Positions 45,299 through 57,684 of a stretch of DNA of 64,000 bases are shown piece by piece. Within the stretch, counting starts at the first letter, position 1. The number at the start of each line of letters is the position of its first letter. Source of the DNA: Rhododendron vialii (taxonomy: Eukaryota; Streptophyta; Magnoliopsida; Ericales; Ericaceae); NCBI RefSeq assembly GCF_030253575.1, contig NC_080558.1:36649611-36713610 (forward strand), given 5' to 3'. Under the pieces are notes generated by a model, which was not told the origin of the DNA, did not search any database, and worked only from the letters and a program-made list of their open reading frames with translations. The translations under genes were made by a program, and so were the position numbers.

Positions 45299-48200
45299 AT
45301 GGAAGAGACCAATGCCTCGAAGCTTCGTTCCCAATTCCTTCATCTTCTCCGTACCCGACGATCCCCTCAAGGTCTGTACGGCGAAACTCTCTCTCTCTCT
45401 CTCTTGAATTGAATTGAATTGTGATGCATGAGTATATATACAACAGTGTCCGGAGCTGTTCGATCATGAGTTCTCAGGCATCAACCAGTTCCGGACGCAG
45501 TTGTGTCCGGAGTCGTGGTCAAGAGTTGTGTACGTGGATTTTCTCTGGTGCATTTTAAGTGCTTTGTTGTATGTACCTGTGCGGATACATGCATTTGACG
45601 GTGTTGAGTCCGAATTTGCCATGTATCAGTCTCCGGTAGGACCAAGCGCAACTTTAAGACACAATTTGAGATGCCGCTGTGTCCAGAAACGTTGGATGTA
45701 CCTGGGCCCAGATATGTTGAACGGCTCGGGACATAATCGTGTCTGAATTGTTTTCCAATGTTGTGTTTCTAGACTTTTTGGACTTCTGAAGCAGGGCGGG
45801 CCTAACATATAGAGCCGGAAGCCAACTTCAAAGCTGGGCCTTATTAGTCAATAGCATGCACTTTGAATTAGTTAAAATCTCCTTGTAATAAATTATTATA
45901 ATATCACTGTTTTTTAGTATTTTTAAGGGTTGAGAACTGAGTATGGTTTGATGGACCTATCGAACCACAAAAATGTTAGGATACATTAAAAACGGTCCAT
46001 GAAATTGTCCATGAATGGACCCTTTTCTATTCTAGACAGGTTCATGGGCCGTTTTTCATGTATCTTAACATTTTCGTGGTTTGATAGGTCCGGGTTTAGA
46101 AAAATTCACCACGTGGCAGTGCCCGCAGTTCTTTTTCTGTCGCACATTAGTGTGAAGTCCAAGACAAAGTGTGTAGTGGAAGGCTTGCGGCACTCTTCCG
46201 GTTTTGGGTAAGACCAAGAACCAAATCAATTTTGAATGATGAGATTGTAGGAAGTCCAAACCACTCCAATGGATCATAAAGAATCGTTCCCAGCACCACT
46301 GATTTTTAGAGAGCAGGTGGAACAGAATGAATGTAATTGAAATTTATACTGGGGAGGAATATGAATGACGGTTTGTCTAGGGTGAAGTGATGAGCAAAAC
46401 TCCATGGTATACGTAATGAATTGTATGTAGATTGATGTTATAGATTCTGTAGTGACATGTAATGGGGTGAAAACCAATTCTTTATTGCCCATGGACTCTG
46501 TTCTCATTGCATTGTAATTTTATATTGTATGGTTATGTGTTTTATGTTTGTTTTGACCGAATAAAAGACTTCCCAGTGATTCCATCTATCAAATTAATTA
46601 TAGAAACGGAGGGACTTTTTGTTGTTTCGAAGCACTAAGTGCTGCATTTATATGTTGAATTATTCTGGGAATACTAGGAATGGTGTTTGGTGATTTCTAA
46701 GTGTTGGAAATAACATAGAATGTCTCCACTCGGAGGTAAAGCATAACTATGTCTCTCTCTCTCTCGCTGAACATTTTCCTACAATATGTGTGATTAGTTT
46801 CTTTTTCTTGTTGTTTTAATGAGTGGACTTTTTTCAGTTCCGCTGTCTGTGGAACTTGGACATCCTGTGTTGGATCCTATGTACCAGGAAACTCCCCATC
46901 CGAAGTTTAGTGAGGTTAAAATCTCTTCGAGGATCTTTTATTTGACCTGTTGGACATTTGTGGATGGTGGCATTCTAATCTCTTATATTTTGACAGGCAA
47001 TGGAATCTTGTCCAAAGTTAGACATTCCCAATCTTAAGGATCTGAAAGAGGAAAACTTGTACTTGAGGACCGAGGTGTGTGCTGATCATATTTCTCTGCT
47101 GTGGCGTTTATCTTATTTTCGTTACTGACTCGAGATATAGAAAACATTAAGCAAGGACAAGTAAAAGGAAGTTAGTGAATTACAACAAATTGAATACATT
47201 TTTGTGATTCTGGATTCCCATTTGGAAACAAACATCTTATTTGATGCTAAACATTGGTCTAAAATTAGGAAATTTTCTGTTAACATTTAATGTAGTTATA
47301 TTCCTGCCTAAGTTGGTTTGTAGTGGTTCAAACATGAAAGTCTATAATGTCATAAATATTGCCGTCACTTGGGTTGATCATCTAATGCTTCTAATGTATA
47401 ATGCCTTATCCCTTACTTCGAGTTTGGCATCTCGAACCTTTTTCCCTCATGTGGTTTTATTTTGGATCATAGACCGTCATACCAGATCATATATGGATGC
47501 TCTTTTCTCCAGACCTTCATCTCGTTCTTGCAGCATCTTCCTTTGCAATCTTGACTGTACACTAGCGTGGTCTTCTTTATTACATGGACGGACAACTGCT
47601 CCAAGTTTTCATTTAATCTTGTCTAATTTGTTTTTTTGAGAGATTAGAAATTACCTGTTCGTAGTTGGTCTCTTATTGATCTTCATTTGCAAGTGGGAGT
47701 AGAAAGCTTCTCACATCTTTCTCATAATATATTCCACATTTTAGTGTTGTGTGGGTTCTTCTGAAAGATAGCAAGATAAGTGTATGGAATTGCCACCAAT
47801 GGGTCAAACTAGACAATCACCCAGATAATATATTCCAGATTGAGATTTTACTAGAGTGAAGGGGAGACTAATCATGTATAAATGAGTTTCTTGAAGAGTC
47901 CCAATGTTTAAAATACATATCTGCAACCAATGCACAGACCGAGCTCCATGCAATACAGCTCACATCACAGGCATCCAATTTCTTGATCGCTGCACAGTTT
48001 GTAAGAATGACACAGTTGGTATTAGCTGCACCAGTGAACTCTCAATTTGATTGTAGGTTTGGATACTAAGACAGCTCCATGAAAAGGTTTTATTTTGATG
48101 TGCTGTGATTTATGGGCATCGTCTTGAAGTCCTAATGAGCCTTTTACCCTTGCACTTGTGCAAATCCTTTTTGTTTTTCCAGTTAAAGGCCGCATTGAAG

Positions 48201-51090
48201 TAGGTTAAGAACTGTAAATTGTTGCACAACGCCACAAGCTCAATGTTGGAAAGTTTTAATCTGAAATTGCCTTTGTCCATGGAGGATGGGGCTGTGACAA
48301 TCTACTATCAATACGACACCATGCTTCCCCTCGTAACTTTCGTCCCACTAAACCTTGTGTTCCTCATTTTCCTTTAAGGAGACTGCAGGAGGACTATTTG
48401 TTAACAGGAAAATCTGTTAGGGTGCAGAATACCTCATCCACAAGTTCTTTCAGAGCCCATCTAAAACTATGTAATCGTATAACGCATTCACGAGTCCACA
48501 ATACAAAACAGCACACAAGCAATGTTAATGAAAATGCTGACTTTACCTCCTATATATTAGTACTTTTGTAGTATAGAAGTCTAGCTAAAAGCACTAGATG
48601 TTGTTTTCAAGAAGGAAGTTTCTCCAGTAACTTTAATAGTTTCTTAGTTCCTTTTACATGCATATCTGCTGATTTTGAGCATAAAAGGGACTTGGTATAC
48701 TCATGAATAGTCAGGAGAGCAAGGGCGCTTGCCTGTGCTGATTTTGAGCATGAAAGAAAATAGTCATCATAGAAGGCCAGCTGTTGTCTTTCTGCATAGC
48801 ACCAAGAAGTGCAAAGAGTGGTTACGGCCATTGCTCGAGGTAGATATTTGGATAGAGCCCTTGATCATCACCAGTTTGACTTAAAGATCACTAGGGACTG
48901 TCTTGTAATTTGATTTGTTTCAGGCATATGCTTCACGGGGATATGTTGCTGTTGCCATTGATTCTCGTTACCATGGGGAACGTGCAAGCAGTGTGACCAC
49001 TTACCAAGATGTGTGTATTTTGCTCTCATATTTCTCAGTATAACCACTTACTGAGATCCATACTGCCCGTAATATGAATTTTATGTACTTGTGCAGGCTC
49101 TTGTATCATCATGGAGAAAAGGGGATACAATGCCATTCATATTTGATACGGTAACTCCTCTATTCATTTTGTTTGAAACATTTAATACTGCGTTCTTACA
49201 TTTTATTTAACAGAATTTGATGAGTCAGCCAAGATTAGTATCTGGATTTAATTCTTCCTCGTAGAGTAATTCCATGGAATACTTGTTAATTCTGCAGGTC
49301 TGGGACTTAATAAAGCTGGCAGATTATCTTACACAAAGGGCCGATATAGACCCATCTAAAATTGGCATCACCGGGGAATCGCTTGGAGGTTGAATAAATA
49401 ATATTTGAATAATGTAAAAATAGGCTGCATAGTTTCTATAACATTCAGATACTGCAATGCAGGAATGCATGCATGGTTTGCTGCCGCTGCTGACACGCGC
49501 TATGCGGTGGCTGTCCCTATAATTGGGGTTCAGGTTCTGGTTATCTAAGTTTTTTTTTTTGTTCTCATGAATAACATATGACTGAGTACTTCTTGCATTC
49601 CTTAGTTGGTATTGCTAACTGTAATGGAATATTTTGCTGTTCATGCATTATGTCACAGGGATTTCGATGGGCTATTGACCACAATAAGTGGCAGAGTCGG
49701 GTTGACAGTATTAAGGATGTATTTGAAGGTGAGGCCAAGAAAAGTAAATTAGAAAATTGAAGATAATTGGTACTTAGCTAGTAGTGTTTATTGACACCAA
49801 TGTGAAATTTTCTTGCACTACTTATTTGGTCTAGCATCAGCAAATTTTACCTCAAAATTCTTTTATAAGTAGAGTACTCTCTGTTAATATTTCAAGGATC
49901 CTTGATTACCTTTTATGCGATGGTTTACGCGGGAAAGAGCACTTGCCTGCTAAATTTGTTGTATTAAGTAGGAGTTCTATGGAATATGTGTAGCATGTCA
50001 TCTCTATTTTCCAAGATGCATATTTTATCAGCTCAGTGCAAGCATTTTTTTTCTCTCAGAAGCACAGGTTGATTTGTGCAAACTCCATTAAATTTGTTTT
50101 TTGGTTTCAGAAGCACAGGTTGATTTAGGCAAGAGTGTCATTGACAAGGAAGTGGTGGAGAAGGTCAGTCGCATTTACCTTTTTGTGTATGTCGAATCGG
50201 TTGTAGATTTGTAAAAATTTTCTAATGCGCCGTCCTCTATTGGTGATGCATAATTCATATTGCATGATCGATCATATATTATGGTGGTTTAATTTTCCTA
50301 CAGGTGTGGGACAGAATTGCTCCTGGTTTAGCCTCCGAGTTTGATTCACCTTATACAATACCAATAATTGCACCACGCCCTCTGCTGATCTTAAATGGTA
50401 TGTCCTTTTCTGCACTCCGATCATCAATCTGTATGAACAAGGTTCTTGTTGCAAAAACACATGTAGTATTTGGTACCCCAACAAGGGCTTAGCCAAGCGG
50501 TAAGTTGAGCATGATTGGTGCCTCATGAAATATTGGTTTTGACAAACAGGTGAAAAGGATCCTCGATGCCCACTCGAAGGACTGGAAATTCCCAAATCAA
50601 GAGCACACAAGGCTTATGAGGAAGCCCATTGTCCTGATAAGTTCAAGGTATGAATCGTTCATCTGTTAAAGTTGATTGTGTTAGTAGTTACGATTTGATA
50701 GTGTGCATCAAGCTTACAATTACTGTACGGCTGCAAGTATCATTATGAACAATGTCCATTTCTATGCTGAATCTCTAGACTGTTATGGTTCCTCCCAGAA
50801 TAAGAGTCATCCTCTCTGCATTTGAAGCAAGCAACTAGTTTATCATACCAATACAACAATTTCTGACTATCAGAAATTACTTCTTGTCGAAAATGCATAG
50901 TCAAGGCTAGGTCTCTCTGCTTTTGAATCTTGTAGTTCCGCTTAATTCTACCTCTCCAAAATTCTTCGACCTAACAGATGGTATTTTTCCCCTTGATTCA
51001 CAGCTGATAGCACAGCCTGGAATCGGACACGAACTGACCACATTTATGGTAAAAGAAGCCAGTGATTGGTTTGATAGGTTCCTCAAGTAA
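45299..51090 (+). CDS. Alpha/beta-hydrolase superfamily protein, intact copy
   Basis: Thirteen exons join in phase to 353 residues: 45299-45371, 46838-46914, 46997-47074, 48711-48839, 48924-49010, 49097-49150, 49298-49388, 49463-49533, 49659-49728, 50111-50163, 50304-50397, 50550-50647, 51004-51090. PAVVFLHSTKKCKEWL gives the strand and oxyanion region. GITGESLGG is the nucleophile elbow, with Ser194. GEKDPRCP supplies the acid (Asp296) and QPGIGHELT the His (His334). The protein matches, from memory, the plant family that includes Arabidopsis At5g25770; no substrate is established. There is no signal peptide or membrane segment, so it is probably cytosolic. Exon 4 uses an ATAG acceptor, chosen because it alone keeps phase. 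Exon 10 is preceded by a duplicated decoy acceptor at about 50060. An AATAAA lies about 130 bp after the stop. Confidence 0.92.
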
Positions 51091-51669
51091 GAAATGTCTC
51101 ATCATGTGTAGATCGAATCTAGGTATGTTGTAGGTTGTGTGTTGTATGTCGATTTGCCAGGTCATATATTATTCTGGTCTTATATCTCTGTGCAAGGATA
51201 TCTAAAGGCTTTGCATAAATAAATAAATGTGAAATCCGTTCATAAAATTGTGCACTCATTGTTCCTTTGTAATGTTTGATGTAACAAGTGCAGGACTTTT
51301 GTTGTGTGACTCTCCCTAAAAGCAGTAATTATTCTTTGTTCTTAATTATCCTATGTTCCCGGGCTGTCCTCTTCTGGAATCACAGAAAATAGACCAAACA
51401 AAGAAATAAGCACGAAAATATTACTGCCTTGGCCGAAATTTAGATTTCCACTATTATCGTAGTACTACATAACAATGACCGGAGAGAGGACACAAGCAGA
51501 ACTTCAGAATTGCGGCATTATTTGGGGAAGAAAGAGTTTCCCTTTTTTTTGAACGGCAAAGAAAAAAGAAAGAGTTTTCTTTATATGGGTATTTTTCATT
51601 ACAATTATATAGGCGCACGGTATGACCGTGCAAAAAATGCAAAGCAACAGAGCCAAAGGAATCATGAGT

Positions 51670-51924
51670 TCAGCTCTTCTGGGACATAGCCGCAAGCTTC
51701 ATGTATATCCTCGACTTTGGCATTCCGTTCTCCAAAACTCGATCAGATTTGGGACCTTCACCTTGCTGTATATGTTATGATGAGAATCACCTAACATTCC
51801 AAAACCAATATGATTCAATCATGCATAAATATATGTAAAAGAAATATGTGTTGAGAAACTAAGAGAATTACCTTGAAAATTACATGTGCCCATATAAAGC
51901 ACAAAGCAATGGTGGTCAAGAGAC
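51670..51924 (-). CDS. Two terminal exons of an unrecognised membrane protein gene (fragment)
   Basis: On the minus strand, exon 51872-51924 follows a TTAG acceptor, reads LLTTIALCFIWAHVIFK (a membrane helix) and ends at CAAG with a GTAATT donor. Exon 51670-51765 follows ATACAG, reads QGEGPKSDRVLENGMPKS and ends KLAAMSQKS with a TGA. Phases agree (two bases plus 17 codons, then 32 codons with the stop). The basic tail after one helix suggests a tail-anchored or polytopic membrane protein. I found no upstream exons between 52.0 and 53.0 kb, so this may be a truncated gene or one with a long intron. Family unknown. Confidence 0.4.
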
Positions 51925-53000
51925 CTAACAGGGTTTGACTTCGAAAGTCCTAATAACTGGGGAAAAGCACTAGGAATTGGATTTGGAAAATAAGTATATC
52001 GAGACATACTGATAGAATATCACAAACGGATTATACAAAACATGATAAAAGCACCAAAACATCAGCAGACAATAAGACTCCAGTAGGTAAGGGATATAGA
52101 GCTGGCAAAAGGATGTGCAAAATGAAAGTTAACAAATTGTATGTCAACAAAAAGTGCAGTCAGTGGAAACTAACTAATGGCCTTTAAGATACCAAGCAAG
52201 TGGAAAAGCATGGAAACTAATGGCCTTCAAGATACAGAGCATTCACTTTGATATTCCATGATGGCCTTCCAAGTTAAACATGTTGGATTTCATATTTGCA
52301 AACGTCTAATTTTGCTTGAGAATTTAGGCTAGCAATAAATATTTTGAAAAAAATGAGCGATTTTGATTATCTTTGTTGAACCCGAGACGGGCCCGAAAGC
52401 GCGTTATACGCGCCGTCTGTACAACACTTAGTAGCACGGTTGCACTTATTAACTCACCAAATTTTTTACTTTCTATTGATTTGTTACTCCGACAACATTT
52501 CTTTATAATATTGTAATATCGGATTGAGCTGATTTTTTGCTAGGGCATTTGAAAAAATGTTTTAAACATAATGAACGGTTGGGATCATGTGTGTGAGACC
52601 CGTAATAGGCCCCACAATAAAATCTGTGCACAGATTAGCAAGGTTAGAAAGTAAAATGCGCTTTTACAAATTTTTCGTCTCCAATACAATTTTTGTTTCA
52701 ACTTTAAGTAATTACTGAATTTCGAAAGAGACATGTCTAGTCTGATAAAAAAAAGAAGAAAAGAAAAGAAAATAAACGAACGGGTTGAACTTCTGTTTTC
52801 AAAATTGGGTAAAACTCCATTTTCTAATTTTCATAATTTCCAGAAATTCTTAAAAGGTTTTATGAAAAATAAAAAAGTAAAAATATGTTACCAAACAAAT
52901 TTTTTATATTAGTTTTAAAAAAAGTGAAAATAAAAATAAAAAACTAAAAACTGAAGAAGTTACGAAACGCACCCGGATGTATTGAATTTTTTTCCGAATA
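51925..53000. other. Intergenic or intronic, nothing recognised
   Basis: No exon, RNA or bounded transposon is visible. A repeated GGAAACTAATGGCCTT word occurs at about 52165 and 52210. Confidence 0.45.
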
Positions 53001-53192
53001 AGATTCATATACATACTTCTAGTGCGAGTAGTACTTGTAGGCTCCTCATCCAAACGAACAGCGGTGCTTGCTATTGACACAGATAATCTCTCCATCTTCG
53101 TTCTCTTACTAGTTTCGAGTCATTCGACAACCACCGGGCGACGCGAACTACTCCCTAGTGACCACCGCACTCCACCAGCCGCACAACCAAGG

Positions 53193-53194
<2 letters not shown>

Positions 53195-53234
<40 letters not shown>
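53195..53234. repeat. (CT)n microsatellite
   Basis: A 40-bp CT run near the proposed RPN6 leader exon, a common position for such tracts in plant promoters and leaders. Confidence 0.95.
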
Positions 53235-53236
<2 letters not shown>

Positions 53237-54127
53237 TGTGCGTGCGGGTTTCAGAGTAGGGCTTTGATTGGATCCTAATCATCGTATATGTTTTTGAGCT
53301 ACTATCGTACCAGTTCTGCCCTTAATTGTAGTGGTGAGTTTATCTATCTCTGTCTCAGATTTGGGCTACTGTTTGCTTTGCTTTGCTTTGGGGCTGCTGC
53401 TGTTGTTGTTGTTAAACGTTGTTGTTGTTGGGGCTGCTGTTGTTGCTTTAATTGAACATTGTTGGAATAGATTGTATGTTTGTTCTTTGTAGATGGATGA
53501 TTCTGGGGTTACTGTTATAGGATCTAACAATGTTTGATAATGTGTTTAAACCCATCATAGTAGATGATAATGAACCCAATGTGAAACGGAGTCCAAAACA
53601 AAATATGAGGTCTAATAAGTCTACAGAAAATTGGTCTAAACTCCAAATGTAGCGGCTTATATGGATGTTTAGCCCAGGTTAGGTTTTTGAAAGGTTTAGG
53701 ATCCATCGATTTAAAACTGTTATAGTATAAAGTCCTTCATCATGCAAAAATACCCTAAGGATATACTAGTTGTTTTCTCGCTTCTCTCTCTCTAGGGCAA
53801 AAATAGCTACCGTATTGCTACTGCTGATTTCGTCCCAGCCACCACCCCAAACACCACATTACCGCTTGAAATCATCCAATCGGCCACTCACTCTTTGCTG
53901 GAATCTGTCTCGCCGCAAAATCTGAAGTGATGTCTGACTACCCAAATCGGGGTGGCCTTCGTCGGCAGTCATGTTGGCAACAAGGCGGTGTGAGGGGGAT
54001 TCGAGGACGACGGAGGAGTTGATGAGGGTGATGATTTGGTTGAGAGGGAGGGACTCGGTGTTGGGCGGTAAGTCATGGCTAAACCTTGAGTGGCCAATCT
54101 AGACTTAGACCCATTGTTCTAAAAGTC

Positions 54128-54262
54128 GGCTGCCTAGGCGCTAGGCAGTGGTCCAATGCCTAGATTAGGCAGCCTACTAGTCGTCGCCTAGTTCCCGCCT
54201 AGGTGCTTGGTTGCCAACTAGTCGGTGTCTAGGCGCTAGGCACCCCTTTTCTGCCCGACTAG
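54128..54262. repeat. GCCTAGGCG-rich repeat
   Basis: Dense CTAGGCGCTAGGCA and GCCTAGTTCCCGCCTAG words form a self-complementary low-complexity repeat inside the RPN6 5' intron. Non-coding. Confidence 0.7.
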
Positions 54263-54908
54263 TGCCTAGTGATTTTAAAAGCATTGCTTAAACCTACTAC
54301 AGTACTACTTACTTTATATGGTATTGTCAGGTCAAAGTTTTTTCGACAAGAACCTGCGAGTTGTCTTTATTTGGTTTATCAGTCCTTTCGGTTCGAGTCA
54401 AGTAGCTGTATTTGGGTAATTGTAGACTCCTATATCTGTTGATTTTGACCAATTTTAGTCTGAATGTCGTTAGAAGAGTCTAAGAGGGACAGCTGCTTTG
54501 TTATCTTTCCTTCCCAGCCCCCACATGTTTATGGTGGTGGGATCTCTGCCACGTTACAGATCGATTATAGTTTTGATTGTTCATGTAGTGGCACACATGG
54601 GGTAGCTATTTTGATTTCATCTATCCAGTTCTGATTGGTTCACTTGTACCTAAATGTCTATACCTTAATGAGTTTCTTGTAGTTAGTGGAATCGATAAAG
54701 ATATTTGAATTTGAGGTTCGTCTGTGGTTGTTATAAACTCATGAGCAAAGCTTTAGACAATTTTGTCTCCTGAAAGGGACTTGAACTGAATTGTCTTGCT
54801 TTCATGACCTTTTTTTGTTAGGTTTTTCCTAGGTTCTTTGTTATTGTGTTGTATGCTCCTGTAAGGTTAATGTTTCGATGATGGAACACTTTTTTTTTTC
54901 TTTTTCTC

Positions 54909-55137
54909 GAACTGCTGTTTTTATGTGGAAATTACGCTGGAACTACTGTTTTTGTGCTGGAACTGCTGTTTTTGCACGGACGGTCTGCTGGATCTACAGT
55001 TTTGGGGCTGAAATCGTGCTGGAACTGGTATTTTTGGCTGAAATCGTCCTGGAACTGATGTTTTTGTGTTGAAACTGTGCTGAAACTGTTGTTTGTATTG
55101 TTGAACTGCAGTTCTGTTGCTGAAATTGCTATTTTGA
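54909..55137 (+). repeat. Degenerate minisatellite GCTGGAACTGnTGTTTTTG
   Basis: About eight units of 20-31 bp, each built on GCTGGAACTG and TGTTTTTG with variable spacers (TGAAATCGT). The array is in the RPN6 5' intron and has no meaningful reading frame. Confidence 0.8.
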
Positions 55138-56202
55138 GTTACAATCCTTAGCGGAACATATTATGTATCCTGTTGTTGACTCTGACAATGATACCAAGGA
55201 TGGAAGAGGTGGTGGTTTTGCTAAGTTTGGCATTATATGGATAGAATAACATGTAGATACAGTGACACACCATAGACACAGTCGAATGTCAATGTTAAGG
55301 GCCCATGAACATGTCTTAAAAGCCTCAATGTCCACGAAGAGGTGTCATCGAAACTTTAGAATGACCCCACAAGTATTCATTGGCTTTTGTGAGGCGTAGA
55401 GAGTCAACGCAAACTTGAAACACTGATACTTGACACTCCAAGAGCAAGTGTTACCAAACGCCCCCTTAGTTGTTTAAACATTGTATTTGTGTACTCTAGT
55501 AAACAGAAGTGTTGACCATTTAGGAGCCTGAAGCAGTGGCTCTTCTAGGCTTTTGTTTGTGTTATTCACCCATAACTGTCGATGTTGTATTTTATGGCTG
55601 ACAAATCAGAGGAAAGAATGGAAGAAAGTAGGAGGAATTAAAGGAAAGAGAATAGAAGAAATTTGGAGGTTATTTTTTCCCATAATGCTTCGGGGACATC
55701 CAATCTGTATCCAAATGTCTATATGATGTATTTGGTTTGTTGTTGCTGCTACATTAGTTTCCGTGTTCTTTATCTCTCTGGTTGTATTTGCATGATGATG
55801 CCTATATTGTGGATGATTGATAATTATTAGGTAGATATTTCTGCTTTGGCTGTTAGTATGATTCTTTCAAGATTGGTTTGATCAACTTTTAATGCAGAAG
55901 TGGGATTGATCATTGGGAAATGACGATAGTAAGAGTTGCTCCCAACTCTTGTATCATTAAAACAGTAGGGACAAGATAATGCATTGACTTGTTTCTGATA
56001 GCAAATTGTATCATGAATTCGTATATGAAGAACAAAACCAGCGAATGTCTTCTATTTTGGTTGGAAAACTGGGAAGTGGGAACTGTGACTATCATCTGAG
56101 TTTTGTGTGTTTTTCATTTTGGTTAGTTTGTGTGGCTAGTTATGTATACTGTACCTAATTGTTCACTTATTTCTGATTTCCAGGAACCTCAAGGCAGTGA
56201 CC

Positions 56203-57474
56203 ATGTCTTCATCATTCCTCCCAGCAACCACTGAATCACTCGATCAGGCTCAAGAAGCAAAAAAGCCATCGGAGGCAATCTCCATCTTATACCGCATACT
56301 TGAGAATCCTTCTTCTTCTGCTGAAGCACTGCGGATAAAAGAAAAGGCCATCTCGAATCTCGCAGACCTTCTCAGAGAAGAGAACAGGGCGGAGGAACTC
56401 AGAAGCCTCCTGACCCAACTAAGGCCTTTCTTTTCCTTGATCCCCAAGGCAAAAACTGCCAAAATCGTCCGAAGCATAATCGATGCAGTAGCAAAGATAC
56501 CCAACACGTCAGATCTCCAAATCTCTCTTTGCAAAGAGATGGTGCAGTGGACCCGCACGGAGAAGCGGACGTTCCTCCGTCAGAGAGTGGAGGCGAGGCT
56601 TGCCTCTCTTTTGATGGAGAGCAAGGAGTATTCAGAGGCGCTAGCCCTTCTCTCTAGCTTAATCAAGGAAGTGAGGAGATTAGACGACAAGTTACTTCTT
56701 GTGGACATAGAATTATTGGAGAGTAAGCTCCATTTTTCTCTGAGAAACCTTCCTAAAGCCAAGGCGTCTCTAACTGCTGCTAGAACTGCAGCCAATGCTA
56801 TTTATGTGCCACCAGATCAGCAGGGAACAATAGATTTACAGAGCGGAATTCTTCACGCAGAAGAAAAGGACTATAAAACTGGTTACAGCTATTTCTATGA
56901 AGCATTTGAAGCTTTCAATGCTCTTGAAGATCCTAGGGCCATATACAGTCTCAAATATATGTTATTGTGCAAAATCATGGTGAGTCAAGCTGATGATGTG
57001 GCGGGGATATTATCTTCCGCGAAGGTGGGTTTGCAGTATCAGGGTCCGGAAGTCGATGCGATGAAGGCAGTGGCCCATGCGCATTCGCAACGGTCTCTGA
57101 GACTGTTTGAGACTGCGCTTAGGGATTTCAAGGCGCAGCTGGAGGAGGACCCAATTGTTCACCGCCACCTGTCTTCCCTTTATGATACGCTGCTGGAGCA
57201 GAACCTTTGCAGGTTGATTGAGCCTTTTTCTAGGGTGGAGATTGCGCATATTGCTGAGCTGATTGAACTGCCGGTGGACCATGTGGAGAAGAAGCTGTCT
57301 CAGATGATCCTTGATAAGAAGTTTGCTGGGACCTTAGATCAAGGTGCTGGATGCCTCATCATCTTTGATGATCCCAAGACAGATGCTATCTACCCCGCGA
57401 CACTGGAGACTATTTCTAATATCGGTAAGGTTGTGGATAGCCTTTACGTTAGATCTGCAAAGATAATGGCATAA
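56203..57474 (+). CDS. RPN6: 26S proteasome non-ATPase regulatory subunit 11 (lid subunit RPN6)
   Basis: One uninterrupted exon encodes 423 residues, matching the usual 420-425. I start at the ATG reading MSSSFLPATTES; the upstream GTG in frame is not an initiator. The first about 260 residues are TPR-like helical repeats (SISILYRILEN-like, EYSEALALLSSLIKEVRR, YKTGYSYFYEAFEAF). The C-terminal PCI domain carries LYDTLLEQNLCRLIEPFSRV, IAHIAELIELPVDHVEKKLS and the helix LETISNIGKVVDSLY. RPN6 clamps the lid to the base and the 20S core through its N-terminal repeats and stabilises the 26S proteasome in cytosol and nucleus. Codon use and motif preservation show no sign of decay. Confidence 0.97.
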   Translation: MSSSFLPATTESLDQAQEAKKPSEAISILYRILENPSSSAEALRIKEKAISNLADLLREENRAEELRSLLTQLRPFFSLIPKAKTAKIVRSIIDAVAKIPNTSDLQISLCKEMVQWTRTEKRTFLRQRVEARLASLLMESKEYSEALALLSSLIKEVRRLDDKLLLVDIELLESKLHFSLRNLPKAKASLTAARTAANAIYVPPDQQGTIDLQSGILHAEEKDYKTGYSYFYEAFEAFNALEDPRAIYSLKYMLLCKIMVSQADDVAGILSSAKVGLQYQGPEVDAMKAVAHAHSQRSLRLFETALRDFKAQLEEDPIVHRHLSSLYDTLLEQNLCRLIEPFSRVEIAHIAELIELPVDHVEKKLSQMILDKKFAGTLDQGAGCLIIFDDPKTDAIYPATLETISNIGKVVDSLYVRSAKIMA

Positions 57475-57684
57475 GGTTCAAGCTAATAGCTGCCATTTCT
57501 ATGACTTGTTTGCTTGGTGCGATATCTTTTATATGCTTGATGGAAGCGCTTGTACTTTGTTTTTCAGGGATGGATTCTATTATATCGAACTAATATGTTG
57601 AACAACTAATTTATCTTTGATGTGCTTTTTGAACTAAGATGCTTTGGTACGGATTTCTCTTTGATGAGCTTATAAACTATCGTC

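Larger units (their letters stand above)
53060..56183 (+). other. Probable RPN6 5' leader exon and long 5'-UTR intron
   Basis: The RPN6 ATG lies 19 bp after a good acceptor (TTCTGATTTCCAG at 56171-56183), so the leader is spliced. A pyrimidine-rich GC-elevated block at about 53070-53190, followed by (CT)n at 53195-53234, is the best candidate for the first exon. The donor is not certain. The intron contains CTAGGCG-type repeats (about 54128-54262) and a minisatellite (54909-55137). About 53935-54068 on the minus strand has a GC-rich open frame I do not recognise. Confidence 0.45.
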
